From positions 1 to 40,252 of the forward strand of contig JAFQTX010000005.1 in assembly GCA_017408825.1 (NCBI GenBank): a DNA stretch of 40,252 nucleotides, written 5' to 3'. The notes beneath the pieces are model-generated. The model did no database searches. It was not told where the DNA came from and saw only the letters and a program-made list of their open reading frames with translations. A program made the position numbers and the translations under genes. Below are positions 1 through 7,903 of this stretch, piece by piece; positions within the stretch are counted from its first letter, which is position 1; every line of letters begins with the position of its first letter. Source of the DNA: Alistipes sp. GTDB taxonomy: Bacteria; Bacteroidota; Bacteroidia; Bacteroidales; Rikenellaceae.

Positions 1-1
1 A

Positions 2-454
2 GATGAGACCATCGAGCAACTGCAATCCAACATCAAGCAAATGGAGGTGGAACACCAAAAGCAGATACAGGAGGTCAAGCAATCATACGAAGCGGAACAT
101 CGTAAACAATCGGAGTATATCGATAAGATTTTGCGTTACTTCCCGTATGTAGAGAAACTGATGCCGATGATTAAATACCTCAGCGAGAAAATGGGATTCA
201 ATGACAACCTTATTAAAGCATTATGCACTTTTAAGGAAATCCCCGTAAAAGGCAAACTCTATTCAACGATGTTTAACCAATCGTTTTCAGCCGATGGTGC
301 GGTCTGCTCCCTCAAAGAAGATAAGGAGGGAAGATTTGATCTTAAAATCGATGGCGTATCGCATCACTCTTGGTTCAGACGCAAGAAAGATGAGTTTATG
401 GAAGCGTTAGGATTGCCGACAAGTAGAAGACAAAATCGAGGGTTGAAACTCTAA
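2..454 (+). CDS. C-terminal part of a probable MobV/Pre-type mobilisation relaxase (5' end outside window)
   Basis: The frame is open from base 2, so the gene begins before the window; the ATG at 41 is internal. The visible 150 residues start with a charged, Gln/Glu/Lys-rich coiled-coil stretch, followed by a globular tail ending in basic residues (RRQNRGLKL). This layout, a long coiled coil, then a short domain with a W-F-R/K pattern near a basic C-terminus, resembles the C-terminal end of Bacteroidetes plasmid-recombination (MobV) relaxases. The catalytic N-terminal domain is not visible, so the call rests on resemblance only. If right, it marks the preceding DNA as a mobilisable element. 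A strong terminator follows 10 bases after the stop. Any other coiled-coil protein remains possible. Confidence 0.45.
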   Translation, partial: DETIEQLQSNIKQMEVEHQKQIQEVKQSYEAEHRKQSEYIDKILRYFPYVEKLMPMIKYLSEKMGFNDNLIKALCTFKEIPVKGKLYSTMFNQSFSADGAVCSLKEDKEGRFDLKIDGVSHHSWFRRKKDEFMEALGLPTSRRQNRGLKL

Positions 455-464
455 AATACTCATT

Positions 465-513
465 AAGTCGTAATAATTTGCCTATACAAGGCTTATTATT
501 ACGACTTTTTTGT
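465..513 (+). terminator. Rho-independent terminator after the relaxase-like gene
   Basis: A perfect 13-bp inverted repeat (465-477 with 495-507, AAGTCGTAATAAT / ATTATTACGACTT) encloses a small GCCT/AGGC inner stem and runs into a T-tract at 506-511. Confidence 0.85.
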
Positions 514-581
514 AAATTTGCAGTTGGTTAGGGGCGACTCTATCCAAGACATAAGAGAAAAAGAAGAAGCGTTATGCTTAT

Positions 582-705
582 CTTGTACTTGAAAACGTAG
601 GAAATTTTCAATTAGGATACAAGGATGGCATAGTGGTTCTCACGCTTTAGCGTGGGCTGCTATTGTTACATCTGTATCCGAGGTTTCCTACGACCTTCAA
701 GTAAG
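582..705. repeat. Long imperfect inverted repeat with an inner perfect hairpin
   Basis: Left arm 582-623 and right arm about 668-705 share complementary blocks: TACTTGAA/TTCAAGTA, CGTAGGAAA/TTTCCTACG and GGATACAAG/CTGTATCC. Between them lies a perfect hairpin CACGCT-TT-AGCGTG (641-654). The spacer 455-779 holds no convincing gene; an antisense frame across it overlaps the following lipoprotein gene and looks spurious. The structure could be a small non-autonomous mobile element or the leader of the gene at 780. Confidence 0.6.
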
Positions 706-779
706 AGTGTGGCTTGCAGTTCCACGCTTCTTCGTAGTTGGAAAACTTTGGGGACTGGAGATTAAATGTATTGTAGTGT

Positions 780-1277
780 ATGAACGCAATTAAAAAATGG
801 CTATTCGTTATTTGCACCATTTTATTAGTAAATGGATGTGCTCCACTTAGAACACCTGTAATAGTGAGGAATGCACCTGTTGAGATGTATAAATACGCAT
901 ATATCTCCCCAACAAAGGAATTGACATCAAGCACAGGTGGTACATATGGAGGACAATATGGCATTTATGGTTCTTCTACTACTAAAAGTGTAAATCCAAG
1001 TGATGTGATAGCAGGAATGCTGATAAAAGAGGGATATATCATATTACCCGAACTTAAATCCGAACTTTCAAATGAAACTCTTATTGTCAATTATGGTGAG
1101 AGTGGCAGACGTAATAGAGGTTTGGGGTATACCATAGAAGTTACCATACAATTTATTTCGGCAAAAACGAATGAAATGATATGTTCTTGTACTGCTGAAG
1201 GACAAGGAGAAACAGAAGCAGATGATATTCGTCAAGCTATCAGAAGAGCATTATCAAGTTTATTCCCCGAGAAATAA
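780..1277 (+). CDS. Small lipoprotein of unknown function
   Basis: A 165-residue protein with a basic N-terminus, a hydrophobic core and a lipobox ending LVNGC, giving Cys20 as the lipidation site; it is therefore expected in the envelope. The mature part has a Gly/Tyr/Ser-rich stretch (about residues 52-68), then an alpha/beta-looking segment that ends with a conserved-looking AIRRALSSLF helix. I do not recognise a named family; the length and the late ETEADDIRQAIRRAL segment resemble small Bacteroidetes envelope lipoproteins of the DUF4136 kind, but only loosely. It is the first gene of a run of four with gaps of 35, 27 and 15 bases, ending with the helicase gene, so the four are probably co-transcribed. 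Composition is AT-rich like its neighbours. Confidence 0.75.
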   Translation: MNAIKKWLFVICTILLVNGCAPLRTPVIVRNAPVEMYKYAYISPTKELTSSTGGTYGGQYGIYGSSTTKSVNPSDVIAGMLIKEGYIILPELKSELSNETLIVNYGESGRRNRGLGYTIEVTIQFISAKTNEMICSCTAEGQGETEADDIRQAIRRALSSLFPEK

Positions 1278-1312
1278 AATCCGTTCATCGTTAAATAATA
1301 ATACAACAAATT

Positions 1313-1891
1313 ATGAAGAAGCTAATTGTATCATTCGCATTTGCTTTAATTGCTTTGACATCGTATGCTCAAAGTAGTTCTGGACATCTTACTTTTAAGG
1401 GTATTCCCATTGAGGGAAGTATGACCGAATTTTGTCAGAAGTTAAAAGCTAAAGGATTCACATCTATTGGCAGTGAAAACAATCTTGCTTTGTTTATGGG
1501 AGATTTTACTGGTCGTAATGCAACTATAGGTGTAACAGCTACTGATGATGGAAAAAGTGTATTTGCTGTAGCCGTATTATTTGACCCAAGTGGTGAATGG
1601 AATACTCTTGTTAATACTTATAACTACTATAAAGATTTATACACCCGAAAATATGGCAATCCTACTATATCGAAAGAGAAAAACCCATCCCATTCAGATT
1701 CCAATACCGCTTTAATGGCAGAAGTCCATCAAGGAACGGTTGTATGGGGTAGTGCATGGGAAGTAACAGGTGGAGATATTGAATTATCAATAGAAAAGAC
1801 TTCTGGCGTTTATGAGGGTTTGGTAGTAATTCGTTATCGTGATTCTCAAAATGTAGAAACCAAAATTCAAAAAGATTTAGAGGATATTTAA
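1313..1891 (+). CDS. Secreted protein of unknown function
   Basis: A 192-residue protein with a clear Sec signal peptide (MKK, hydrophobic core, likely cleavage after SYA at residue 19). The mature region starts with a short segment GHLTFKGIPIEGSMTEFCQKL that reads like a periplasmic domain in which a helix follows a beta strand, then alternating strands to the end. No catalytic motif or named family is recognisable. A single Cys is present in the mature part. It lies between a lipoprotein and a small membrane protein in a tight four-gene run, which suggests an envelope-located partner of these, but its role is unknown. Confidence 0.75.
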   Translation: MKKLIVSFAFALIALTSYAQSSSGHLTFKGIPIEGSMTEFCQKLKAKGFTSIGSENNLALFMGDFTGRNATIGVTATDDGKSVFAVAVLFDPSGEWNTLVNTYNYYKDLYTRKYGNPTISKEKNPSHSDSNTALMAEVHQGTVVWGSAWEVTGGDIELSIEKTSGVYEGLVVIRYRDSQNVETKIQKDLEDI

Positions 1892-1918
1892 CATTCATAG
1901 AATAGATAAATCCAAACT

Positions 1919-2152
1919 ATGGCAGAAGAACCCATTTCAATAATAGCGATAATTTTAGCCCTAATAGTTATCTTATGGCTTTATATCTTTCTCCCTGCAA
2001 AAATGGCGAGGAAACGCGGTCGTAGTACCATTGGATGGATTTTGCTCTTTTGGATTATTTCTCCATTATGGGGGATAATTGTTCTACTTGTGTTAGGTGA
2101 TAGTAAGCAGAAAATCCGAGAAGACATTATCGAAGAACTACATCGGAATTAG
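1919..2152 (+). CDS. Small two-helix inner-membrane protein
   Basis: A 77-residue protein with two hydrophobic segments (about 7-27 and 40-60) joined by a basic loop KMARKRGRST, and a charged C-terminal tail DSKQKIREDIIEELHRN. By the positive-inside rule the loop, and perhaps both termini, face opposite sides. It resembles the many short membrane proteins of the superinfection-immunity/phospholipase D-nuclease N-terminal type with an aromatic-rich second helix (GWILLFWIISPLWGI), but this is not a firm assignment. It ends 15 bases before the helicase start, so it is very likely co-translated with it. Confidence 0.7.
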   Translation: MAEEPISIIAIILALIVILWLYIFLPAKMARKRGRSTIGWILLFWIISPLWGIIVLLVLGDSKQKIREDIIEELHRN

Positions 2153-2167
2153 CAATTTTGTTGATAT

Positions 2168-4783
2168 ATGAACCTCTTGGTTGTCATAATTGTGTGCGTC
2201 ATAGCTATTTCAATTGGTGTAATAGCGATGGTACGAACACGCCTAAAAAGCAAATCCAAAGAGCTTGCAGAAAAGCTAAACCATATATCTTCATATAGCG
2301 AAAATTCAAATTATGAGCAAGCAAGAGAGAGATTATCAGCTCTTAATGAGGGAGTGTTTATTGATATTCCCTCAGACTTGAATAATGGCTTTTATGGCAG
2401 GGTAATCTCCGCAACGCAAGAAAAAGATTTCATCAATCATTATAAAGCACATTTTCAAGAGGCATATTCACTTCTGAAGAAGCTTGAAGCCTTTAACATC
2501 ACTCCATCAGAAAACATATCCAAATTCATTAACGACTTTGGAAGAATCAACAAACTTGTAAAACAGCATAATGAGGGTGTTATAACCTTTCTACTTGACA
2601 CTCACAAAGACTTTTTCGACCATTGCTTGAAATATCCATTAGACAAGCAACAAAGACGCTCTATTGTTTCTGAGGAGGATAATTGTTTAGTGGTCAGCAG
2701 TGCAGGTAGTGGTAAAACCTCTTCAATTGTCGGTAAGGTTAAATATCTCACTGAAATCAAAGGTATAGCACCCGAAAGGATTTTACTTATCAGTTATACC
2801 AATAAGGCTGCAGCTGAACTTACCGAAAGAATGGCAACCAATGGATTGAAAGGTTATACATTTCATAAGTTAGCTATTGACATTATCGGCAAAACGACAG
2901 GTACAAAACCATCTATTTGCGACAATACAGATTCATTGTTTGTAGATATATATCACAAATTGTTAGATAAATCGTCTTTCAAGAAAAGTATCGTGGAATA
3001 CTTTATTGATTACCAGACGAATGAAGCAGATTGGGAACAACGCAAAAATGAAAGGCGAGAGCAATTATCAGAGCAAAAGAATGTGCAGCTAAAGGCTATG
3101 TTCCCCGACATGGACGGCAGAGCCATATATGTAAGAAGCGAGCAGGAACAAAAGATATGTTTCGTATTGTCTTCACTTGGTGTGAAGTTCAGATATGAAG
3201 AACCATACGAACATCAATTAGCAGATGAGATGCACTCACAATATCGCCCCGATTTCTCAATATATTTTGAGCAAGAAGGAGTAACCAAACGCATCTATCT
3301 TGAACATTTCGGAGTTGATGAACACGGGCTTGTTCCTGCTTGGTTTGCAAAAGATAAGGGTATAACCTACGAAGAAGCCAATCAGAAATACAATGATGGT
3401 ATAACTTGGAAGAAAACTGCTCACGAGAAATTTGGTACACAACTTTTAGTAACATCAAGTGCAGATTTCCATTATTCTGATATTAGGGATAAACTCCGTA
3501 AACTATTAGATGATGCAGGTGTGCCAATTCAAGAGAAAACTGATGAAGAGTTATACGATTTGGTGTTGCCAAAAGGTAGCAAGCAGGAAAAAGCGTTTAT
3601 TCGTCTTGTAGTTACTTTCGTTACATTGGTGAAATCCAGTTGTAAATCAGTCAAAGATGTTTTAAAGCAAGCCAAAAATGCAGATGATGAACGAAGTGTG
3701 TTTATCATCAAGAATATATTTCAACCTGTGTATGAACGCTACATAAATGCGTTAAGCGATAGTAACCAGATTGATTTTACCGATGCTATTCTTCAAGCCA
3801 CTGAGATATGTCGGACTTCACACCCTGTTGAATACGATTATATCATAGTGGATGAGTTTCAAGATATTTCAGTTGACCGTTACAACTTCTTGAAAGTATT
3901 GCGAGAGGGGAATCCTCCTGCAAAGTTGTATTGTGTGGGTGATGATTGGCAATCTATTTATCGTTTCTCGGGAAGTGATATGGCTCTATTTAATCAATTC
4001 CCCGAATATTTTGGAGCAACGGAGATAAACAAGATTGAAACTACATACAGGTTTGGAGAGCCTTTGGTTTCTTTATCGTCGAACTTTATACAACGCAATA
4101 AAGCCCAAATACAAAAGAATATCCATTCGTTCAGCTCAGAAATGAGAACCGAATTGGAATTCTATGCTTATGATAGACGAGATTACTGCAATACGATAGG
4201 GCAACTTGTTGCTTCTATTCCATCGGATAAATCAATATTCCTATTGGGGCGTTACTCTTTTGATGATTACTACCTCTCCTTTATGTACCAATCAATTAAA
4301 GAGGGTAATAGATTCTACTATGTGATAGGAGGACGAAAAATAGAGTTTTTAACCGTACATAAGTCAAAAGGTCTTGAAGCGGATTATGTAATACTCCTAC
4401 AATGCAATAAAGATACATACGGTTTCCCATCACAGGTGAGTGACGACCCTGTGCTTAACTATGTGCTCACTAAAAGCGACCAATTCCCATACGGAGAAGA
4501 AAGAAGATTATTCTATGTTGCAATAACAAGGGCTAAGATAAAAACGCTTGTATTATACGATAAGCGTTTTCCGTCTGTATTTGTGGATGAGTTCTTGCAC
4601 CCCGAAAAGGTGTCAGAAGAGAGTTATGTAAAGCACCCCAACGCTAACAAAAGATGGACGAGAGGTGCAGACCAATTTCTATTGAAATTACACAGCGAGG
4701 GTAAGAGCATTAAATACATTGCTGCAAAAATGGGCAGAAGCCAAACATCTATCGTTATGCGATTGAATAAGCTTAAACAATAA
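2168..4783 (+). CDS. Membrane-anchored UvrD/helicase IV-like SF1 DNA helicase
   Basis: An 871-residue superfamily 1A helicase. Visible motifs: Walker A AGSGKT around K183, Walker B VDEFQD with D562/E563, GDDWQSIYRFSGSD, TYRF, LTVHKSKGLEADYV and RRLFYVAITRAK near residue 780. Order and wording match helicase IV (HelD) rather than Rep or PcrA. Between motif I and motif II lies an inserted segment with YRPDF (D362) followed by YLEHFG (E379), the PD-(D/E)XK-like module seen in the helicase IV family, without an obvious catalytic Lys. Unusual features are an N-terminal transmembrane helix (about 3-22) and a C-terminal Myb-like/helix-turn-helix segment (about 830-871, W-T...IAAKMGRSQTSI). It is the last gene of the four-gene run. 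ATP-driven 3'-5' unwinding is expected from the family; membrane anchoring is inferred from sequence only. Confidence 0.88.
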   Translation: MNLLVVIIVCVIAISIGVIAMVRTRLKSKSKELAEKLNHISSYSENSNYEQARERLSALNEGVFIDIPSDLNNGFYGRVISATQEKDFINHYKAHFQEAYSLLKKLEAFNITPSENISKFINDFGRINKLVKQHNEGVITFLLDTHKDFFDHCLKYPLDKQQRRSIVSEEDNCLVVSSAGSGKTSSIVGKVKYLTEIKGIAPERILLISYTNKAAAELTERMATNGLKGYTFHKLAIDIIGKTTGTKPSICDNTDSLFVDIYHKLLDKSSFKKSIVEYFIDYQTNEADWEQRKNERREQLSEQKNVQLKAMFPDMDGRAIYVRSEQEQKICFVLSSLGVKFRYEEPYEHQLADEMHSQYRPDFSIYFEQEGVTKRIYLEHFGVDEHGLVPAWFAKDKGITYEEANQKYNDGITWKKTAHEKFGTQLLVTSSADFHYSDIRDKLRKLLDDAGVPIQEKTDEELYDLVLPKGSKQEKAFIRLVVTFVTLVKSSCKSVKDVLKQAKNADDERSVFIIKNIFQPVYERYINALSDSNQIDFTDAILQATEICRTSHPVEYDYIIVDEFQDISVDRYNFLKVLREGNPPAKLYCVGDDWQSIYRFSGSDMALFNQFPEYFGATEINKIETTYRFGEPLVSLSSNFIQRNKAQIQKNIHSFSSEMRTELEFYAYDRRDYCNTIGQLVASIPSDKSIFLLGRYSFDDYYLSFMYQSIKEGNRFYYVIGGRKIEFLTVHKSKGLEADYVILLQCNKDTYGFPSQVSDDPVLNYVLTKSDQFPYGEERRLFYVAITRAKIKTLVLYDKRFPSVFVDEFLHPEKVSEESYVKHPNANKRWTRGADQFLLKLHSEGKSIKYIAAKMGRSQTSIVMRLNKLKQ

Positions 4784-4809
4784 CTACCATCGTTTTTTAT
4801 GGTACGACA

Positions 4810-4840
4810 TTGCTTGTATCGAATAATTCTATTACCTTTG
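4810..4840 (+). promoter_or_regulatory. Bacteroidetes-type promoter downstream of the helicase
   Basis: TTG at 4810-4812, a 20-base spacer and TACCTTTG at 4833-4840 match the Bacteroidetes -33/-7 consensus. It reads into a 25-codon ORF and the 87-bp repeats. Confidence 0.6.
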
Positions 4841-4873
4841 CAGTATCAAGAGTTATCACATTGGAGCATAACA

Positions 4874-4951
4874 ATGAAGAACTCAGAAATACGAACGGTT
4901 GCTATCTCATTACCCAATTTTCAAGCAATCCGACCAACCGATTTATTCTAA
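4874..4951 (+). CDS. 25-residue small ORF or remnant of a truncated gene
   Basis: ATG at 4874 about 27 bases after the expected start of transcription; the frame encodes 25 residues beginning MKNSEIRTVAISLPNF and stops at TAA 4949-4951. No ribosome-binding site is obvious. The composition is protein-like rather than repeat-like, so it could be a genuine small protein or the N-terminus of a gene cut off when the accessory island was rearranged. No function can be assigned. Confidence 0.3.
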   Translation: MKNSEIRTVAISLPNFQAIRPTDLF

Positions 4952-4981
4952 GCGAGTTATCTTTTCTTGCAAAAGTTACAT

Positions 4982-5240
4982 AAAAGTTGTGACTTTTCAT
5001 CACGTGATACCTACTTTGATGTAGAAGGGTGTTGTAGTAGGTGCGTCATTATGACGCCAAAGATAGGAAAAAGTTGTGACTTTTCATCACGAGTGGCCTA
5101 CTTTGGCGCAAAACGCTCATGGAGTAGATGCGTTATTATGACGCCAAAGATAGGAAAAAGTTGTGACTTTTCATCACGTGATACCTACTTTGATGTAGAA
5201 GGATGTTGTAGTAGGAGCATCATTATGATGCCAAAGGTGG
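4982..5240. repeat. Three tandem 87-bp repeats
   Basis: The block starting AAAAGTTGTGAC recurs with an exact 87-bp period (anchor G at 4986, 5073 and 5160). Copies 1 and 3 are nearly identical, while copy 2 differs in its middle. Each copy contains a near-palindrome GCGTCATTATGACGC and a CCTAC...GTAG pairing. Because 87 is divisible by 3, a frame stays open (4967-5248), but its Cys-rich repetitive translation looks like a by-product. The rest of the 4784-5438 spacer holds only two promoters and the small ORF. Confidence 0.85.
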
Positions 5241-5308
5241 GTTTTTGAAGTTATAAATTAGCAATTTCCCATTTCTAATTACTAATTTCTCATTAAATGG
5301 GTAAAATG

Positions 5309-5340
5309 GTTGTTAGTGTGGAAAAAAAGTCGTATCTTCG
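5309..5340 (+). promoter_or_regulatory. Promoter of the nqr operon
   Basis: GTTG at 5309-5312, a 20-base spacer and TATCTTCG at 5333-5340 fit the -33/-7 pattern. The leader is about 90 bases and contains short TAAACA repeats (about 5385-5402). Confidence 0.6.
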
Positions 5341-5438
5341 TGCGCATTTTTATATCTAATCAAGGTATCGATCTGCATGACATAAACATAAACATAAACA
5401 ATATAGTTAATTAACAATTCATCTAACAAACAGTTTTT

Positions 5439-6773
5439 ATGTCGAAAAACATTAAATTACGTAAAGGTCTCGACATCAATCTGGCTGGTAAGGCTGAGGC
5501 TCGCTTGGAGGTAGCTCCTATGGCGAAGTCTTATGCTGTGAGCCCGCTCGATTTCGAGAACGTTACACCAAAGCTGTTGGTTAAGGTTGGCGATAAGGTA
5601 GAGGCAGGTAGCGCCTTGTTCTTCGACAAGAACAATCCACGCATCCTATTCACCTCTCCCGTTAGCGGTGTGGTTTCGGCCATCAACCGTGGCGAGAAGC
5701 GCAAGCTTCTGAGCGTTGCCGTAGAGCCCGACCAGCAGCAGGTGGCTAAGGCTATCAAGGTGGTAGACACCAAGGCCTCACGTGAGGAGATTGTCGAGAT
5801 GTTGCTCGAGTCGGGTCTGTGGACTCGTATCGTGGAGCGTCCTTACGGCATCATCGCTCGCCCCGACGCAAAGCCTAAGGCTATCTTCGTGTCAGCCTTT
5901 GACTCTGCGCCTCTTGCCCCAGACTACAACTTTATCCTTAAGGAGGAGAAGGCTGCTGTCGAGGCAGGTATGGCCCTCTTGGCTCGCCTTACCGAGGGTA
6001 AGGTGCACCTCTCAGCACGAAAGAATGCCGAGGGATTTATGTCTGAGGTTAAGGGCATCGAGTACCACACCTTCGAGGGTAAGCACCCTGTGGGTAACGT
6101 GGGCGTGCAGATCCACCATATCGACCGTATCGCTAAGGGCGATGTAGTGTGGACAGTAAACATCCAGGATGTGGCTATCATCGGCCGTATGGTGTTAAGC
6201 GGTAAGCTTGATATGTCGAAGACTATCGTTGTCACTGGTAGCGAGGCGCAGAAACCATGCTACAAGCGCATCATCGCAGGTGCTGCCGTAGAGTCTATCG
6301 TTGGCAAGGTGTCGGAGAACGTACGTATCATCTCTGGTAATGTGCTCACTGGTCGCACAACAGCTGCCGACGGCTATATTTCGGCAGATGCTAACCAGCT
6401 CACGCTCATTCCAGAGGGTAATGTCTACGAGCTCCTCGGTTGGGCGATGCCACGTTTCCACCGCTTCTCGGTATCACGTGCCTACTTCTCATGGCTCTGC
6501 CCTAAGAAGGAGTACAAGCTCGATACCAACCTCAATGGTGGTGAGCGTCCATTTGTAGTTACTGGCCTCTACGAGAACTACCTCCCTATGGATGTGTATG
6601 TATCGTATCTGTTGAAGGCCTGCTTGGTTAAGGACCTCGACAAGATGGAGAATCTTGGTTTGTACGAGGTGCTTCCCGAGGATTTGGCACTCTGCGAGTT
6701 TGTCGATCCATCGAAGATCGAGATGCAGCAGATCTTGCGTGATGGTATTAACCTAATGATTAAGGAGAGCTAA
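5439..6773 (+). CDS. nqrA: Na+-translocating NADH:quinone reductase subunit A
   Basis: A 444-residue cytoplasmic subunit of the Na+-NQR respiratory complex, close to the family's normal length. The N-terminus (IKLRKGLDINLAGKAE) and the lipoyl-like segment PKLLVKVGDKVEAGSALFFDKN...FTSPVSG match NqrA. The family carries no redox cofactor; the subunit docks on NqrB at the quinone site. It is first in a six-gene operon in the canonical A-B-C-D-E-F order, with only 3 bases before nqrB. Start chosen at ATG 5439 because the family begins with this IKLRKGL segment. Confidence 0.97.
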   Translation: MSKNIKLRKGLDINLAGKAEARLEVAPMAKSYAVSPLDFENVTPKLLVKVGDKVEAGSALFFDKNNPRILFTSPVSGVVSAINRGEKRKLLSVAVEPDQQQVAKAIKVVDTKASREEIVEMLLESGLWTRIVERPYGIIARPDAKPKAIFVSAFDSAPLAPDYNFILKEEKAAVEAGMALLARLTEGKVHLSARKNAEGFMSEVKGIEYHTFEGKHPVGNVGVQIHHIDRIAKGDVVWTVNIQDVAIIGRMVLSGKLDMSKTIVVTGSEAQKPCYKRIIAGAAVESIVGKVSENVRIISGNVLTGRTTAADGYISADANQLTLIPEGNVYELLGWAMPRFHRFSVSRAYFSWLCPKKEYKLDTNLNGGERPFVVTGLYENYLPMDVYVSYLLKACLVKDLDKMENLGLYEVLPEDLALCEFVDPSKIEMQQILRDGINLMIKES

Positions 6774-6776
6774 GCT

Positions 6777-7895
6777 ATGGGATTGCGTAAATTTGTAGAT
6801 AAGATTAAGCCTACCTTCTCAGAGGGCGGTAAGCTCGGTTTCTTGCACTCGACATTCGAGGGCTTCGAGACATTCCTTTATGTTCCTAACACCACCACAA
6901 AGCGTGGCGCTCACGTTCGTGACTGTAACGATATCAAGCGTGTGATGATCGTCGTAGTATTGGCGCTCATCCCTACGATGTTGGTTGGTATGTATAACGT
7001 CGGCTATCAGCACGGCATCACAGCTATTCTTCCTGCCTTCTGGTATGGTTTCGTCGAGACACTACCTACGATCATCGTATCGTACGTAACGGGTCTTGCT
7101 ATCGAGTTCGCCTTTGCTCAGAAGCGCAAGCACGAGATTAACGAGGGCTTCCTCGTAACAGGTCTTCTCATTCCTTTGGTAATGCCTGTGACTGTTCCAT
7201 TGTGGATCGTAGCACTCTCTACAGCTTTTGCCGTGATCATCGGTAAGGAGGTATTTGGTGGTACTGGTATGAACGTCTTCAACCCAGCGTTGTTGGCACG
7301 TGCCTTTGCATTCTTTGCCTACACACCACAGATGTCGGGCGAGGCTGTATGGTATGCCGATGGTAAGACAGGTGCTACAGCTCTTGAGCAGCTTGCATCA
7401 ACTGGTGAGATGCAGTGGAGCGTTATGGATGCCTTCATCGGTCTTATCCCTGGCTCACTCGGTGAGACCTCAACAGCAGCAATCTTGCTCGGTGCTGTTA
7501 TCTTGCTCTTCACAGGTGTAGCCTCATGGCGTATTATGCTCTCAGTATTCCTCGGCGGTTTGGCCTTTGGCTACTTGTTCGAGTTTGTGGGTGTTGCCGA
7601 CACTGCTATCGACGGCATTCCTGCTTACTACCACTTGTTGGTAGGTGGTTTCGCCTTCGGTGCTGTATTTATGGCTACCGACCCTGTTACCTCGGCACAG
7701 ACCAACACTGGTAAGTGGATCTACGGCTTTATGGTAGGTGCTCTTGCTGTGCTCATCCGAGTTATCAACCCAGCATATCCAGAGGGTATGATGCTCTCTA
7801 TTCTGTTTATGAATGCTTTGGCTCCGCTCATCGACTACTTCGTTGTAGAGCGCAACATTGCACGTCGTAAGAAGCTTATTAAGAACGTTAAATAA
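6777..7895 (+). CDS. nqrB: Na+-translocating NADH:quinone reductase subunit B
   Basis: A 372-residue polytopic membrane subunit with about ten hydrophobic segments. It carries covalently bound FMN on a threonine in a SGAT-type motif; here the motif reads KTGATAL with Thr201. It also binds riboflavin and forms part of the Na+ path and quinone site in the family. The N-terminal cytoplasmic region (FVDKIKPTFSEGGKLG) and the GGTGMNVFNPALLARAF segment are typical. It starts 3 bases after nqrA and ends 8 bases before nqrC. Confidence 0.97.
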   Translation: MGLRKFVDKIKPTFSEGGKLGFLHSTFEGFETFLYVPNTTTKRGAHVRDCNDIKRVMIVVVLALIPTMLVGMYNVGYQHGITAILPAFWYGFVETLPTIIVSYVTGLAIEFAFAQKRKHEINEGFLVTGLLIPLVMPVTVPLWIVALSTAFAVIIGKEVFGGTGMNVFNPALLARAFAFFAYTPQMSGEAVWYADGKTGATALEQLASTGEMQWSVMDAFIGLIPGSLGETSTAAILLGAVILLFTGVASWRIMLSVFLGGLAFGYLFEFVGVADTAIDGIPAYYHLLVGGFAFGAVFMATDPVTSAQTNTGKWIYGFMVGALAVLIRVINPAYPEGMMLSILFMNALAPLIDYFVVERNIARRKKLIKNVK

Positions 7896-7903
7896 TCGGA
7901 GCT

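Noticed and set aside
647-964. 105-residue minus-strand ORF
   Set aside because: It overlaps the lipoprotein gene with a clear lipobox and runs through the inverted repeat; no promoter or family features.
4967-5248. 93-residue Cys-rich repeat protein
   Set aside because: The frame is open only because the 87-bp repeat is a multiple of three; no start signal fits and the translation follows the repeat exactly.
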